A stretch of DNA of 64,000 nt from Lepidostoma basale (GCA_022606425.2 JAHDVF020000420.1:225856-289855), one strand, 5' to 3'; numbered from the stretch's first letter, positions 9,700-20,755 are shown. The notes: generated from the letters alone by a model not told the origin. Translations and numbers: made by a program.

Positions 9700-10072
9700 T
9701 CACGCTCGTCTTATTTTCGTTTTTTTTATTGCTTAATTTGATCACGCAATGTTTTTATAGGTATCCCAAGAATTCATTTCATTAACACTGTTTGTGCACA
9801 ACTTTTGAGCTATTTTCCTCCCTCGATCACTTCGTGTGTCCAAACCCTACAGGTGACTTTCTTTTAAAGGAACAGAAGTTCCCGCCACATACCCGAGGTT
9901 GTTCTAGGGCGTAGCGGCGCCCTTTTTTCAGCCTCGCTCGTACATTCCCTGTGCCTGTCCCCGGTCCATCCGGGACTTACATTTAAAGACGGCAACAACA
10001 AGGGGGTGCCAGACCACATTTAATCTACCCTATCTTACTTCTATGCTCCGCTGTACTTTATTGAATAAATAA
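9700..10072. other. Unassigned, GC-richer patch 9840-10020
   Basis: No ORF or known repeat. The higher-GC patch (CGCCACATACCCGAGG, CCGGTCCATCCGGG) stands out from its neighbours. Confidence 0.4.
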
Positions 10073-10074
10073 GA

Positions 10075-10592
10075 AAAATGGCAGTGCACAATGGTGTTCT
10101 TCTACCGACCCTTATGTATGGATGCGAAGCATGGAACTGGCAAAAAAATGATGAAAGTAAAATAAATGCAGTAGAAATGAGATCTCTTAGATGAATGTGT
10201 GGATACTCTGTGTATGATAGAGTGTCGAATGAAAATATAAGAAGTGAATGCGGTGCGAATGATGGTGTCATGAACAAAATAATGAAAGGATCATTAAGAT
10301 GGTTTGGACATATGGAAAGAATGAATGAAGAAAGAATGGTAAAAAAGTTATATGTTAATGATGTAAATAGAACCAGAAATAGAGGAAGACCGAGGAAAAC
10401 GTGGCACGATCAAAGAAATCAAATATTGAATGTCGGCTATGTGAGGAGTCAGAGAAATCGACGCGCGTGCATGACACGATGTATGAATGTTTTGGAAGCG
10501 AGAGAAATATGTCAGGAAAGAAAAGTGTGGCAGTCCATTATTTCTGCCTACCCCTTCGGGGAGACGGCGTGGCGGTTAGTTAGTTAGTTAGC
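10075..10592 (+). mobile_element. RT-A-a LINE 3' end with TTAG tail
   Basis: From MAVHNGVLLPTLMYG through NENIRSECGANDGVMNKIMK, GSLRWFGHMERMNEERMVKK and RGRPRKTWHDQ to TTAGTTAGTTAG. One stop after MRSLR splits the frame. The 130-residue open piece is one of the better preserved. Confidence 0.88.
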
Positions 10593-10730
10593 GAAATATA
10601 TAATACATTAACATTTCAGAAACATTATATAAAAGATTAAAAGAAAAATACACCACAAGGATATACAGCGGGAACCACAGGAGAGGCAGATGAGAAAGTT
10701 TTTACAGTTTTTTGGCATACTTAGGTGACA

Positions 10731-11085
10731 CTTATTTAATTTATTTTGATGAAAATCACAAACATTACAGACATACAATTCCAGGTCGTTTGCAATTACA
10801 TTATAAAAAGAGAAGCATTAAAAAAAATTAAGCTTAAGAATTAGAAAAAAATCATAATGGTATTGCATCCCTGAGGCAACTCACACTATCACGAAATATG
10901 TCGACCTCCAAGGCGATCCGATTAAGCAATAAGATTGCTCTACCCACAGGCATAACTATTGGCAGGTTGGTTCTGCAGCGCGGCAAATTAAACAATCTGT
11001 GCTGTCTTTGATCAGGGACAAATAGACCTACATCACTCAGGACATCCGACTTATACTTTATCCCCCCGACATTGAATATCACTTG
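10731..11085 (-). mobile_element. RT-D Jockey-like LINE 3' end
   Basis: The minus strand encodes SDVLSDVGLFVPD, QRQHRLFNLPRCRTNLPIVM, PVGRAILLLNRIALEVDIF and RDSVSCLRDAIPL, then an A-rich 3' UTR. Same family as 16091-16738. Confidence 0.8.
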
Positions 11086-11735
11086 ATAGTTAGCTAACTA
11101 ACTAACTAACCATCACGCCGTCTCCCCGAAAGGGTAGGCAGAAAGAATGTACTCTCACACTTTAATCGATGAGCCACTCCATCCTTCTCTTTTGACGCGG
11201 TGTGATGGGTTGCTCATCGCCACCAATAGGCATCTCCCGCGCACACTTCAATCGTAAAACATCCACAAATTAATCTAAAACAAATAATATAAAATACAAT
11301 GATATAAAATAAATTACACAATAAAAATAATTTAACACATAATGTTATTTTTAGATGGTGCACATTGTCTACTGTCTATTTTACAATGTCTTTTCAATTT
11401 ATGTCCCACGTATCCACCGTTTTTTTTAATTAGCTGTAATTAGGCACTTAAACAAACTGACACCAGCAAGAACTTTAAAATAATATTGAAGAATTTATTC
11501 AAATTGTCATTGGAACAAATTTATTTTTACATCTGTCAAAATTCTTTATATAAACGAAAAAACTTGTATAATTTTAACATCAAAACAGTACCAACGTATT
11601 ACGTGTCACAATTAACAATTATAAAGTGCGGCAACAATCAAATTGACCAAAACAATTCACTTATACACGAAATACCTCCAAATTAACGGGAGCACCACTT
11701 GAACCAAACCAAAATTTCAAAATCAGAACCAGTAC
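11086..11735 (-). mobile_element. SINE-G, near-complete copy
   Basis: Reverse copy of 185-838: CTAACTAACTAACCATCACG tail at 11090, GC-rich block about 11150-11240 (some deletions), AT-rich middle, and 5' module ending near 11735. Confidence 0.78.
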
Positions 11736-12395
11736 CTTGAGAGTTCTCTGTCCAAAACACACCCTTGACCTATTAAAGTACCACGCAGGACTCGGAGTCA
11801 TGGCTTGATTCCTCTTCATTGTGATAATCTGTACCAGTCCCGTTTTCGCTGTCCGCTCTTCTTATAATATCCTTAACCTCACATATCTCTCTTATTCTGG
11901 TATTCCTCACGCGGTCTCTCAGTGTCTTGCCTGCTTGATGCCTTGCTGCTAGACTCCCAGCTGTCCTTCCATCTTTTAGGAGGTCTTCCACGAGGACGAG
12001 TCCCATGGGACTGATTATGTAGTGCAATATATGGGAGTCTGATGGTGTCCATTCTTTGAACATGACCGCACCAGTCCCCTTTTCGCTGTCTGCTCTTCTT
12101 ATAATATCCCCAATCTAACATATCTCTCTTATTCTGGTGTTCCTCACGCGATCTCTCTATCGTCTTCTTGTTTGGTCCTTACTATGTTACTTGCTTCGAC
12201 GCCACATGTTATTATTGGTATTATGCATGTTTTGTAGATTCTCATCTTACTCTTAATGGCCAAGTCTTTGTTTTTCCATATTGTGGATTTTAGAGCGCCA
12301 GAGATTGCAGCTGCCTTGTTTATTTGGGCTTGTATTTCTTCCAGCAGATCAGCTCCTCCCACCAGGTCTATGCCTAGATACTGGAAGGTCCTGAA
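11736..12395 (-). mobile_element. RT-C LINE with internal duplication
   Basis: The minus strand encodes GGADLLEEIQAQINKAAA, ISGALKSTIWKNKDLAIKS, KMRIYKTCIIPIITCGVEA, then RVRNTRIREICEVKDIIRR and GRPPKRWKDSWES. About 11830-11920 and 12065-12160 are copies of one segment (IREIC... region), an internal tandem duplication of about 240 bp. Confidence 0.8.
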
Positions 12396-12690
12396 CTGTG
12401 TTTATATAAATTAATTAAACACTTTACGTAAACAATGTTCTAATACATTAAAAATATTTTTACTAGGTTTTTGAAGCAAACAATATATTTTATATAACTA
12501 GGCCGTCCAAGTGTAAAAACAGAATTTTAAATTGCCTTTTTTGTATCTGTTATGACATTTTTTAATCAGGCACTAAAGCCTCGTGTTCATAGTTAGCTGT
12601 GTGGCGTATATTAATATTTATGGAATGAATCAGTGGCGGCAGGTAATAAAACTAAAAAATGAAAACAGGCATTAAATTATTTTTTTAATG
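12396..12690. other. Unassigned intron
   Basis: AT-rich, nothing recognised. Confidence 0.4.
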
Positions 12691-12860
12691 TAATATACAT
12701 TTAGTTAAAATCAACTAACGTTTGTGTTTTCGACCGGTTTCGACAACTTGCTTACATATTCTGGTAAGATAACAGCAATAAGATAACACCAGAAGATGGT
12801 AGCGAGCTGCCGAAACCGGTCGAAGACAAAAAATGTGGATTTTAACTAAATATGCATTTT
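12690..12860 (+). mobile_element. HHR-1 foldback element
   Basis: Inverted ends (AGTTAAAATCAACTAACG / TGTGGATTTTAACTAAAT). The right arm carries a core on the + strand (12790-12821); the left arm has a decayed minus-strand core at about 12736-12765. Confidence 0.65.
12790..12821 (+). ncRNA. Hammerhead-like motif (HHR-1)
   Basis: CAGAAGA (U4 replaced by A), then T, helix II GGTAG/CTGCC around loop CGAG, GAAAC, CGGT and C at 12821. The palindrome ACCGGT replaces a full stem III. One core base differs from consensus. Confidence 0.45.
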
Positions 12861-12879
12861 TTTTTTTTTTATATTTTTA

Positions 12880-13080
12880 AATAGTCCATTGTTTTGGACG
12901 AAACACTACGATTCTTCAACATTATTACTGTTAAAATTTAAAACACTATAAAAGAAATTTGTACGTTTATTATAACACCTGATGATGCCAACATCGGTTG
13001 GCGAAACAGCTGTCGCGGCACTCTCAGTGAATAAAAAGAAATTGTGATATTGTAACAGTGTTTTCAATTTTAACAGTAAC
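12880..13080 (+). mobile_element. HHR-2 repeat
   Basis: AATAGTCCATTGTTTTGG ... CGAAACACTACGAT is the inverted outer end; the core lies at 12979-13014; the element ends near TTTTAACAGTAAC. Confidence 0.65.
12979..13014 (+). ncRNA. Hammerhead-like motif (HHR-2)
   Basis: CTGATGA (12979-12985), T, helix II GCCAAC/GTTGGC (12987-12992, 12997-13002) with loop ATCG, GAAA (13003-13006), ACAGCTGT, C at 13014. All core bases intact; stem I only has isolated pairs. Confidence 0.6.
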
Positions 13081-13109
13081 ACAATTTTTTTTATTTATCA
13101 TTATCATTA

Positions 13110-13250
13110 TTTTGTTGAGTCGTTCTTTACATCATTACAACGTGAGCCAAATCCATGTAAAGGGTATAGCTTCCATATTAATTCTCGTGACATGTGATAG
13201 GTAGCTCATCTATCGCCATTTTATTGTCACGTGAATTCTAAACCAGACCA
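13110..13250 (-). mobile_element. SINE-T 3' half
   Basis: Reverse complement of the SINE body from TCTGGT to ATGTAAAGA...; matches 34133-34318 and 36300-36440. tRNA head missing. Confidence 0.65.
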
Positions 13251-13317
13251 CTACAGTTTTTAAAATAAATCTTTATAACATCTGTCAAAACTGATCATAT
13301 TTGTAAACAATTTTAAA

Positions 13318-13898
13318 AACTAACTAACTAACCATCACGCCGTCTCCCCGAAGGGGTAGGCAAGAAAGAATGGACTGCCACACTTTTCTTTCCTGACATA
13401 TTTCTCTCGATTCCTCAACATTCATACATCGTGTCATGCACGCGCGTCGATTTCTCTGACTCCTCACATGGCCGACATTCAATATTTGATTTAGTTGATC
13501 GTGCCACGTTTTCCTCGGTCTTCCTCTATTTCTGGTTCCATTTACATCACTAACATATAATTTTTTTACCATTCTTTCTTCATTCATTCTTTCCATATGT
13601 CCAAACCATCTTAATGATCTTTTCATTATTTTGTTCATGACACCATCATTCGCACCGCATTCACTTCTTATATTTTCATTCGACACTCTATCATACACAG
13701 ACTATCCACACATTCGTCTAAAAGATCTCATTTCTACTGCATTTATTCTACTTTCATCCTTCTTTTGCCAGTTCCATGCTTCGCTTCCATACATAAGGGT
13801 CGGTAGAAGAACACCATTGTGCACTGCCATTCTAGCTTTTTTTGATAGGTTTTTGTTTGCGATTACAACTTTAAGTGCACCATTCACAATTTTATAAT
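13318..13898 (-). mobile_element. RT-A-a LINE with TTAG tail
   Basis: Minus strand: VNGALKVVIANKNLSKKARM, LMYGSEAWNWQKKDESRIN, AVEMRSFRRMCG and, in an overlapping frame, NENIRSECGANDGVMNKIMK, GSLRWFGHMERMNEE-type text and RGRPRKTWHDQLNQIL. Possible target duplication ACAATTTTAAAA (about 13309) and ACAATTTTATAA (about 13886). Confidence 0.85.
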
Positions 13899-13904
13899 AT
13901 TTTA

Positions 13905-14025
13905 AATATGTATCTTTATAATATGTATCACTAAAGAAGGTTGTCCGAAACTTGTCTGACATGTAAATTATTTTTTTAAGGGAGTTTTGTATATACAAAG
14001 TATATAAAAAAAGGCAAATAGAATA
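13905..14025 (+). mobile_element. HHR-5 relic
   Basis: TATCACTAAAGAAGG ... TTGTCCGAAACTTGTC, with a deleted helix II arm, then the family 3' part TTGTATATACAAAGTATATA. Confidence 0.5.
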
Positions 14026-14029
14026 TGAA

Positions 14030-14560
14030 ATATTTCATTACCAAAGTAAATACGTACCACCCACCCACTTGGTTTAATCATGTAATTAATTTAAACTCAG
14101 TAAACGTATGTGTACTCTAGGGGATTGCGTTTAATACAACGTTAACTTTACACGCCACGTAATACGTTACTCGTACCGCTTTAGATATTACATGCAATAG
14201 TCACCGGCCCTTGGAAACTTTCTGAGCAAACATTGGTTCTAGTACCAGCTTTATGTCACCCCGCCACTGTTGAATTAGAGACACCTACAGGATGAGACGT
14301 GAAACTAACTTGAACCCCGTAATTATATTTACGTCACTCAAAACCAATCACGTTTTCAAATAATTAAACAATTAAGAATGCCTATTCGAATTTTAAGACT
14401 AACGAAGACTGAAAGTATCTAATGGAACATACCGTTGTGGAAGGTTTTCGCCCTCCGAAAAGATGATGAATATAGTTGGCAGTCCATATCCCAAGGGGAT
14501 GGGGATGGAACTAACAACAGGTCATAAGACATATAAGGTCTAAAGGTGCAAGTAATTACA
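14030..14560. other. Unassigned intron
   Basis: No coding or repeat signal recognised. Confidence 0.4.
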
Positions 14561-14564
14561 TCAT

Positions 14565-15010
14565 CGAAAGTGGTTCTGTGATATGGAGTCCTCACGAGGT
14601 GAGATATTCCGTTATACTGGAGAGGGTTCAGAAAATATTTCTGAGGTATCTCTACATGAGAGAGTATGGAAGTTATCCGTGGCTCTTTCTCACAACAGTT
14701 CTGTTGGGAATGCTTGGAACCAATTCTTTACAGCTTCAAAGAAATGGGCATCTCATTACACATTTCTTTAAATTAATCAGGGGATATTTCGAGAACTCGA
14801 CCGTACTGTAGGATGTTGGTCTTTTTCCCCGATAAATATCTCTGACAGCGACAGCACAGATTGTTTTACCTACCGGCCGCCAGAACCAGCCTGCCTCTGT
14901 TAACACCGGTGAGAAAAGTAATTAATCCGCTGAACGCGGTCTCCTCGAAGATCAATGTCTTTCATATTACTGAATACGTTCAGAAGGCACATACTCTTCT
15001 AGGTGGCCTC
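14565..15010 (+). mobile_element. RT-D Jockey-like LINE 3' end
   Basis: Encodes SVIWSPHEVRYSVILERVQ, KIFLRYLYMREYGSYPWLF, LLGMLGTNSLQLQRNG, FFKLIRGYFENSTVL, then frame-broken PAARTSLPLLTPVRKVINPL. Parallel to 16091-16738. Confidence 0.8.
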
Positions 15011-15289
15011 CTGACACTTCTTTTCTTCATCCATGGCCTCCACTGAAGTATTCTGGATATACATCGGATATTGCCCTGTCTTGCTATATGTCCAGCCCAT
15101 TGCTACTTAAATTTAGCTGTACGATCAATGATTTTCGGCACCTTTGGTTCGGCGTCTTATTTCTTAATTTCTTATTTTATCTCCTAGACGCACGCTGAGC
15201 GTCTGCCTCTCAGCCAACTGTTGTGATTGTTATTTATGGACACTTTTTGCTGGTAGGATGGTTGTCTCTAGACTATACCTGTATGTTAG
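15011..15289. other. Unassigned
   Basis: Moderately GC-rich, possibly more LINE sequence; not recognised. Confidence 0.3.
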
Positions 15290-15490
15290 GATATTCTTCT
15301 TCTTGGAATGCCATGTCAGGTCCCCCCGACGTCGGCTATTACTCTGGCGTAGACCTCTCTGTCCTGTGACAGACGGAACAACTGCCCTATCCTCCGAATT
15401 CCGGTCCACTCCTTGATATTCTCGAGCCAGGACATCTGGGGTCTTCCCACACCGCGCCTACCCTCAATCTTCCCTTTCATGATGAGGTGC
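15290..15490 (-). mobile_element. RT-F LINE 3' end
   Basis: GAA tail (TTCTTCTTGG at 15296) followed by the same layout as 48585: CAGGTCC...GCCAGGACATCT...CTTCC. Minus strand: GRRGVGRPQMSWLENIKEWT-like. Confidence 0.65.
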
Positions 15491-15504
15491 AGCCGATCGT
15501 ATTT

Positions 15505-15580
15505 AAGTTAGGTCCTAACCTAAAACCTAACCTAAAACCTAACCTAAAACCAAACCTAAAACCTAACCTAACCTAACCGT
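15505..15580. repeat. Telomere-like CCTAA tandem block
   Basis: Several 12-bp units CCTAACCTAAAA (15513 on), one CCAAACCTAAAA variant, ending CCTAACCTAACC; flanked by inverted GTTAGG. Insect telomeres are (TTAGG)n, so this is an interstitial telomere-like array or its derivative. Confidence 0.75.
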
Positions 15581-15654
15581 TAGGATATGAAATGATTATA
15601 ATTAAATAATGACCATAAACCAGGTTTTGCTTATTTAAGGGCTCCGTAAAATAT

Positions 15655-17055
15655 TACTAACTAACTAACTAACCATCACGCCGTTTCCCAGGAAGAGTAG
15701 GCACAAAGGAAGGACCATACCGTTCTGCCCTGACAAACCTCTCTAGCTTCCTCCGCATTCATACATCGTAACATGCACGTTTATCGATTTTTCCGACTTC
15801 GAATGTGGCTGCCTTACAGTTTTTGATGAATTTGGTCTTGCCATGCTTTCCTTGGTTTTCCATGACTACTCTTTCCACTCACACTGCCTGTATACAACAT
15901 TTTATTTCATTTATTTCATTTCATTTCATTTATTTATTTTAAACATATCTAAAGCATTACAGAATTTTATTCCAATACACTAAAGATACAAGTTAAAGAT
16001 ACACAATAATAAGTAATACATAATAGATTAATAAAAAGAGCGAGAAACATAAGATACATGACAAATTAATAAAATAAATATACCATACAATTATAATAAA
16101 GATAGTACTTCCCTCAGATGAGCCAAACTATCACAAAATATGTCAAACTCCGAGGTGATACGATTAAGCAAAGATAATGCTCTACCTACCGGCATTACCA
16201 TTGGCAGGTTGGTTCTGCATCGTGGGAGATAAAACAATCTATGGCCCCTTTGTCGAAGATAATTATCAGGGACGAACAGACCTACATCACTCAGGATTTC
16301 AGAGTTGTGTATACAACCGCCTATCAGTCGAAAGAAATGGACACCCAAGTGAATGTCTCGTCTCCTCTCGAGTGACTGGTAGCCTAGCATCCCTAGCAAG
16401 AAATCAGTTGGAAAGAGCCACGGGTAATATCCATACTCCCTAAGATAGAGGTATCGCAGAAATTTTTTCTGCACCCTCTCCACCATCAGGGAATATCGAA
16501 CCTCATGCGGCGCCCAGATAATGGAACTAAACTCCAACCGACTTCTCACCAGAGAGTCATACAGCAGCTTCAGCACCTGAATATGACGAAAGATCTTGGC
16601 GTTCCTAATGACAAAACTAAGCATTTTGAGGGAGCTATTACATAGTGAAGTTATGTGAAGACTAAACGACAAGCGAGCATCGAACAACACCCCTAGATTC
16701 ATGGACGTCGACGCTCTTTCGAGCTGGGCTTCATCCATTAGATATCTGAAGTAAATTTGAGTCAGTTTATTGTTTTGTTTCGAGTCAGTTTATTGTGATT
16801 TATATATACGAGTATGTATTATTTTTTTGTGCCATTTTTCTTGTGCAAAATTCCACTTTTTTCGCAATTTTTTAATCTTTTTTCTCTCGTGTATTCGTTT
16901 CATATGTCCAAACCATCTCAGGGAACCTTTTTTAATTTTACTAATGATGCAATCATCTGCCTTACATTTCTTCCTTATTTCGTTGATCGGTATTTTATCA
17001 TATATCGTTTTCTCGCACATTCTTCTTAGTGATCTCATTTCTACGGCATTTATTA
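15655..17055 (-). mobile_element. RT-A-b LINE probably split by RT-D
   Basis: 15655-15903 holds the TTAG tail and RNRRAC...RKTW region in reverse; 16860-17055 holds GHMKR...INEIRKKCKADDCI and EMRSLRRMC. The two parts are collinear in RT-A, with the RT-D copy between them. Confidence 0.65.
15905..16740 (-). mobile_element. RT-D Jockey-like LINE, longest copy
   Basis: A 215-codon minus-strand frame (16091-16738): LGVLFDARLSFSLHITSLCN, LKLLYDSLVRSRLEFSSIIW, APHEVRYSLMVERVQKKFLR, YLYLREYGYYPWLF, RQRGHRLFYLPRCRTNLPMV and MPVGRALSLLNRI. This is the region after the RT palm in Jockey/I-group LINEs, without catalytic residues. The 3' UTR (15905-16090) recurs at 50385-50610. Confidence 0.85.
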
Positions 17056-17057
17056 TA

Positions 17058-17790
17058 ATAATAATTAGGCTTATTTATATAGCGCCGTTTTTGTGAATAG
17101 CTCACCTCAAGGGTGCTTTGATAATGTTTTTAGTAATGAGAGCTGCATGTGACACCAGCAATCAGATAACCGTTGTTTACATTTTATGCGATATTTTGAA
17201 AATGTAGGTTTTTAGGTGAGATTTAAAATCTGTCGGATTGCCAATGCATCTGAGGCGTGTGGGAAGCATATTCCAGGCGGACGGACCTGCCACTGCGAAA
17301 GCCCGATCTCCGAAATTTGTCCGGGGGTTGCACTTTGGCTCAACTAATCTGCCTGTTGCCGAGGAGTTTGCTGATCGAAGCAACACATAGTTTAGATATA
17401 TAGGCTGGTGCCATTCCATGAAGCGACTTAAAAATCGTCCAGTATAGTTTATACTGGATTTTTCTAGGACACTTGAGGCAGTGAAGATCTTTTAAATGTT
17501 GTGAAATATTAGTTTTTTGGAACACCTTTTGTAAGTAGTGCTGCCGCATTGAAAACAGCGCTTTGGCTCAACTAATCTGCCTATTGCCGAGGAGTTTGCT
17601 GATCGAAGCAACACATAGTTTAGATATATATGCTGGTGCCATTCCACAAGCGCTTTAAAAATCGTCCAGTATAGTTTATACTGGATTCTTCTAGGACACT
17701 TGAGCCAGTGAAGATCTTTTAGATGTTGTGAAATATTAGTTTTTTGGAACACCTTTTGTAAGTCGTGCTGCCGCATTGAAAACAGTTTGA
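17058..17790 (-). mobile_element. RT-E (CR1/L2-like) 3' end with internal duplication
   Basis: Minus strand: LHGMAPAYISKLCVA, NSSATGRLVEPKCNP, NFGDRAFAVAGPSAWNMLPT, RLRCIGNPTDFKSHLKTYIF, then the ATT-rich 3' end. About 17330-17540 and 17560-17780 are near-identical, a tandem duplication of about 230 bp. Confidence 0.85.
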
Positions 17791-17799
17791 AGTTTATTT

Positions 17800-18345
17800 G
17801 TTTGTTTCTTGGGTATCTTGGCGTAAATGCCGTTGCAATAGTCTATACGGTTTATAAGGCGTTGCATGGAATGGCACCAGCTTATATATTTGAACTCTGC
17901 ATCAACGAGAACCTGAATGCTAGACAGTCTACATTGCGATCAGCTAAGTCTTCTGCGATCGGTAGATTGACTGTGCCAAAACGCTGTCCAAGCACAAACT
18001 TTGGCGACCGAGCCTTCGCGGTAGCCGGCCCTTCAGCCTGGAACAGTCTTCCAGCAGACCTTAAGTGCATTGAGAATCAATCAGAGTTTAGATCAAGACT
18101 CAAAACGCACCTTTTCAAATTATCATTTCCTGACAGTAAGGGCTGATCGATTTCGTCGGGTGCAGCCCTCATACTAAATATGTTTATATATATTTTTTAT
18201 CATTATTATTATTATTATTATTATCTTGTTGATAAAACGGAGCATCTTCTACAGCGCCCTTGAGATGAGCAATTCATAAAAATGGCGCTTTATAAATTAT
18301 CCAATTTATTATTATTATTATTATTATAATAGTCGAGTCGAGATA
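17800..18345 (+). mobile_element. RT-E (CR1/L2-like) 3' end
   Basis: VYKALHGMAPAYIFELCINE, LRSAKSSAIGRLTVPKRCPS, NFGDRAFAVAGPSAWNSLPA, FRSRLKTHLFKLSF, stop, then a 3' UTR with (ATT)n at 18205-18225 and 18305-18330. The classic C-terminus of CR1/L2-type RTs. Head-to-head with the preceding copy. Confidence 0.88.
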
Positions 18346-19314
18346 CGACGAAGGAATTAACAAGTGTTTTAATGCATCAGTGGGAACATTTCTTTTGATT
18401 GCTTTGGGCTTTCTTAGGTGAAAGAAACTTACATTCATCCTTTTTTGCCAGCTCCAAGCTTGACTTCCGTACTAAGGATTGGTAAAATGTTAAGTTTACA
18501 TAATTGCAGTTAGCAGTTGAGAAGTTAGCATAATTGTTGACATACAACGACCCTACGTATTTGAACGTACGTGATACGTTCACTGTGACTGTACCATTAT
18601 GCGCTATCCCGTATCACGTACGCGCTTGAGACAAAGTAATGTACTTAAAATGTACAAACTTTTAGGGATACGCGCGTGTGCCAACAATACTTGAGTACAA
18701 GTCTTCATTAATATGATAGTTTTACAAGGGGCAGGCGAAGTGTGCGGCCGAGTATTTGACGTTTCGTAATTTAAAAAAATTAAATTAATATATAATTGAA
18801 TTTCTTCTTCTTCTTCTTCTTTTTTTAATAGATCTGACGATCTGTGACACAGAAATCATATCTCGTCGTCATAAAAAACCTGTTTTTTTGCACTTTTCTC
18901 GGAAAATTACCTGAAGGTGGGGCGGTTAGGTGTTTTAAAGGGGTTCCTACGCAAAAAAAATTGAGAACCGCTGTTCTATACGATGGAATTTTAGCTAGCA
19001 CATAGAGGCGGTGTAACCTTGCATAATGTTTAATGTAGGGAAGTTTCTTTACTATCGAATATACCGTTAGATATTCATACACAATTTATATTCCATTGCT
19101 TCCGAATTTAGCCTTTGCCCGCAGCGGAGGCGAGGATCGGAAGAATGATCAAGGGGCGAGTGAACTTTTATCCCTAAAGTATCCACTGATTCACTCGTGA
19201 AATCGAAAAATAATATTTATGTACATAAAAGTTTTCGAGGCTAAATTTTGACAGTAGCGGCCGGTTTTATGTGATCGCTATTAGACGAAATCAAATATTA
19301 TGTTTTATTTGTCT
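18346..19314. other. Mostly unassigned; small LINE and hAT pieces
   Basis: 18436-18490 is an RT-A-b scrap. 18800-18870 starts with (TTC)n and matches the RT-F ends at 59865. A hAT-like terminus (TTGAGAACCGCTG) lies at about 18960-18972. The rest is not recognised. Confidence 0.45.
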
Positions 19315-19435
19315 TTTTCTTTTTCATATACTTTGTATATACAACACTAACTTTAAAAAAAATACATATCAGACATGTTTCGGACAACCCGGTCCTTCCT
19401 CAGTGATATTATGAAGACATTTAAAATATTATAAA
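19315..19435 (-). mobile_element. HHR-5 repeat
   Basis: Non-coding unit with TATACTTTGTATATACAACA at one end and the hammerhead-like core at 19366-19409; other copies at 13905, 47105 and 47685. Confidence 0.7.
19366..19409 (-). ncRNA. Best hammerhead-ribozyme candidate (HHR-5)
   Basis: Reading the minus strand: stem I strand ATATCA (19409-19404); CTGAGGA (19403-19397); one extra A; helix II GGAC/GTCC around loop CGGGTT; GAAA; mini-stem III palindrome ACATGT; C17 at 19372; stem I return TGATAT (19371-19366). Stem I is six perfect pairs and every hammerhead core position matches consensus. Deviations are the extra base before helix II and the very short stem III, known in hammerhead variants that act as dimers. 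Activity is inferred, not shown. Confidence 0.75.
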
Positions 19436-19437
19436 TA

Positions 19438-19662
19438 GAAGGACGAAAGTAGAATAAATGCAGTAGAAATGAGATCCCTTAGACGAATGTGTGGATACTC
19501 TGTGTATGATAGAGTGTCAAATGCAAATATAATAAATGAATACGCTGTGAATGAAAGTGTTATTAACAAAATAATAAAAGTAACATTAATATGGTTTGGA
19601 CACAGGGAAAGTATGAATGAAAAAAGAATTGTTTAAAAATACATAAATATATTAACAATGTA
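19438..19662 (+). mobile_element. RT-A-a LINE fragment
   Basis: RINAVEMRSLRRMCGYSVYD, RVSNANIINEYAVNESVINK, then decayed WFGHRES. Stops abruptly, no tail. Confidence 0.75.
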
Positions 19663-19954
19663 AAAGGACATTTTAGTCAATAATTTTCTTCGTACTTACA
19701 TTTGTTCACTTTTTTAAAGAGCTTCTTTCAAATTATGTATTTACTTTGAATTGCAAGTTTTTGTGTTATACGACCGCTCCAGTTACTTCATGACTTCATG
19801 TGAAGGTATGTTTATAAGCATTTAAAAAATATTTTTCTCTGATATGACGAGTAATTTATTTAATAGCTTTAAACAAGCAAATTCAGTCAGTCCCATCTTC
19901 CTCGTAATAACTGTATTCGACTCTGTATTTATTTTTATGTATAGTATTTAACCC
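19663..19954. other. Unassigned
   Basis: AT-rich; nothing recognised. Confidence 0.35.
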
Positions 19955-20200
19955 TCATGAATGGAAGTAAAGCTTGGAGCTGGCAAAAAAAGGATGAAAG
20001 TATGTTAAATGCCGTATAAATGAGATCACTGAGATGAATGTGTGAGAAAACGATGTATGAAAGAATACCGAACGGCGAAATTAAGAAGAAACGTAAGGCA
20101 GATAATTACATCATAAGTAAAATTTAAAAAGGATACCTGAGATGTATTGGACATATGAAACGAATAAACGAGAGTAGAATGGTTAAAATTATTTATAACT
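19955..20200 (+). mobile_element. RT-A-b LINE fragment
   Basis: LMNGSKAWSWQKKDESMLNA, MRSLR-MCEKTMYERIPNGE, then CIGHMKRINESRMVK, with stops. Strongly decayed. Confidence 0.7.
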
Positions 20201-20524
20201 ATTTAAAATAAAGTATTTGTTTTAAAATATATATATATTGTTCAATTATGAATCCATAACACAAAGTTACAATGAATTTAGAAAACAAAAATATTTTAAC
20301 AAACGGTTCATTTTACCGTCGACTTCTGTCCTGGGTTTGGATACGCAAGTACAGTATCCATTATATCTCTCTTCACTTTACACGTCTTATTCCCATTTGA
20401 CTACTAAATAATTTAGCTTAAGCAAAGTGGAGTGCTTCTTTCTACACACACTGTAGGGTATATAAATTTTATTACTTGTTTTTCTTGCTAACAAACTACG
20501 TCACGCGAAACAGGGGTGTCAAAA
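20201..20524. other. Unassigned intron
   Basis: AT-rich, no gene seen. Confidence 0.35.
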
Positions 20525-20755
20525 ATATATTCCGGGGTGGTCCTGTAGGACTCTTTCTTTGAGATAAACCGTTCCTTGCTATTCTTGTGGCATTTGATTT
20601 TGCCATTTTGGTATTATGTTCATTCCAGAACCTTATTTTCTGATTTTCCCATCTTATAGTGTCTTCAACTTTGCATAATCTTCGAATATCTGTCTGTCGT
20701 ATTCTGTTACGAAGGGTCCCTCTAGCAATGTTACTAATTATATCTTCATATCGAT
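20525..20755 (-). mobile_element. RT-C-like LINE fragment
   Basis: Minus strand: ARGTLRNRIRQTDIRRLCKV, EDTIRWENQKIRFWNEH, corresponding to the RDRVRNTRIREICEVEDIIR region of RT-C. Confidence 0.65.

Larger units (their letters stand above)
8365..9700 (-). mobile_element. RT-A-b LINE fragment interrupted by a hAT element
   Basis: Minus-strand RT-A-b sequence occupies 8365-8536 and resumes after 9676 (AATCCTTTTAAAT, as in intact copies). The interruption is the hAT at 8537-9676. Confidence 0.7.
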
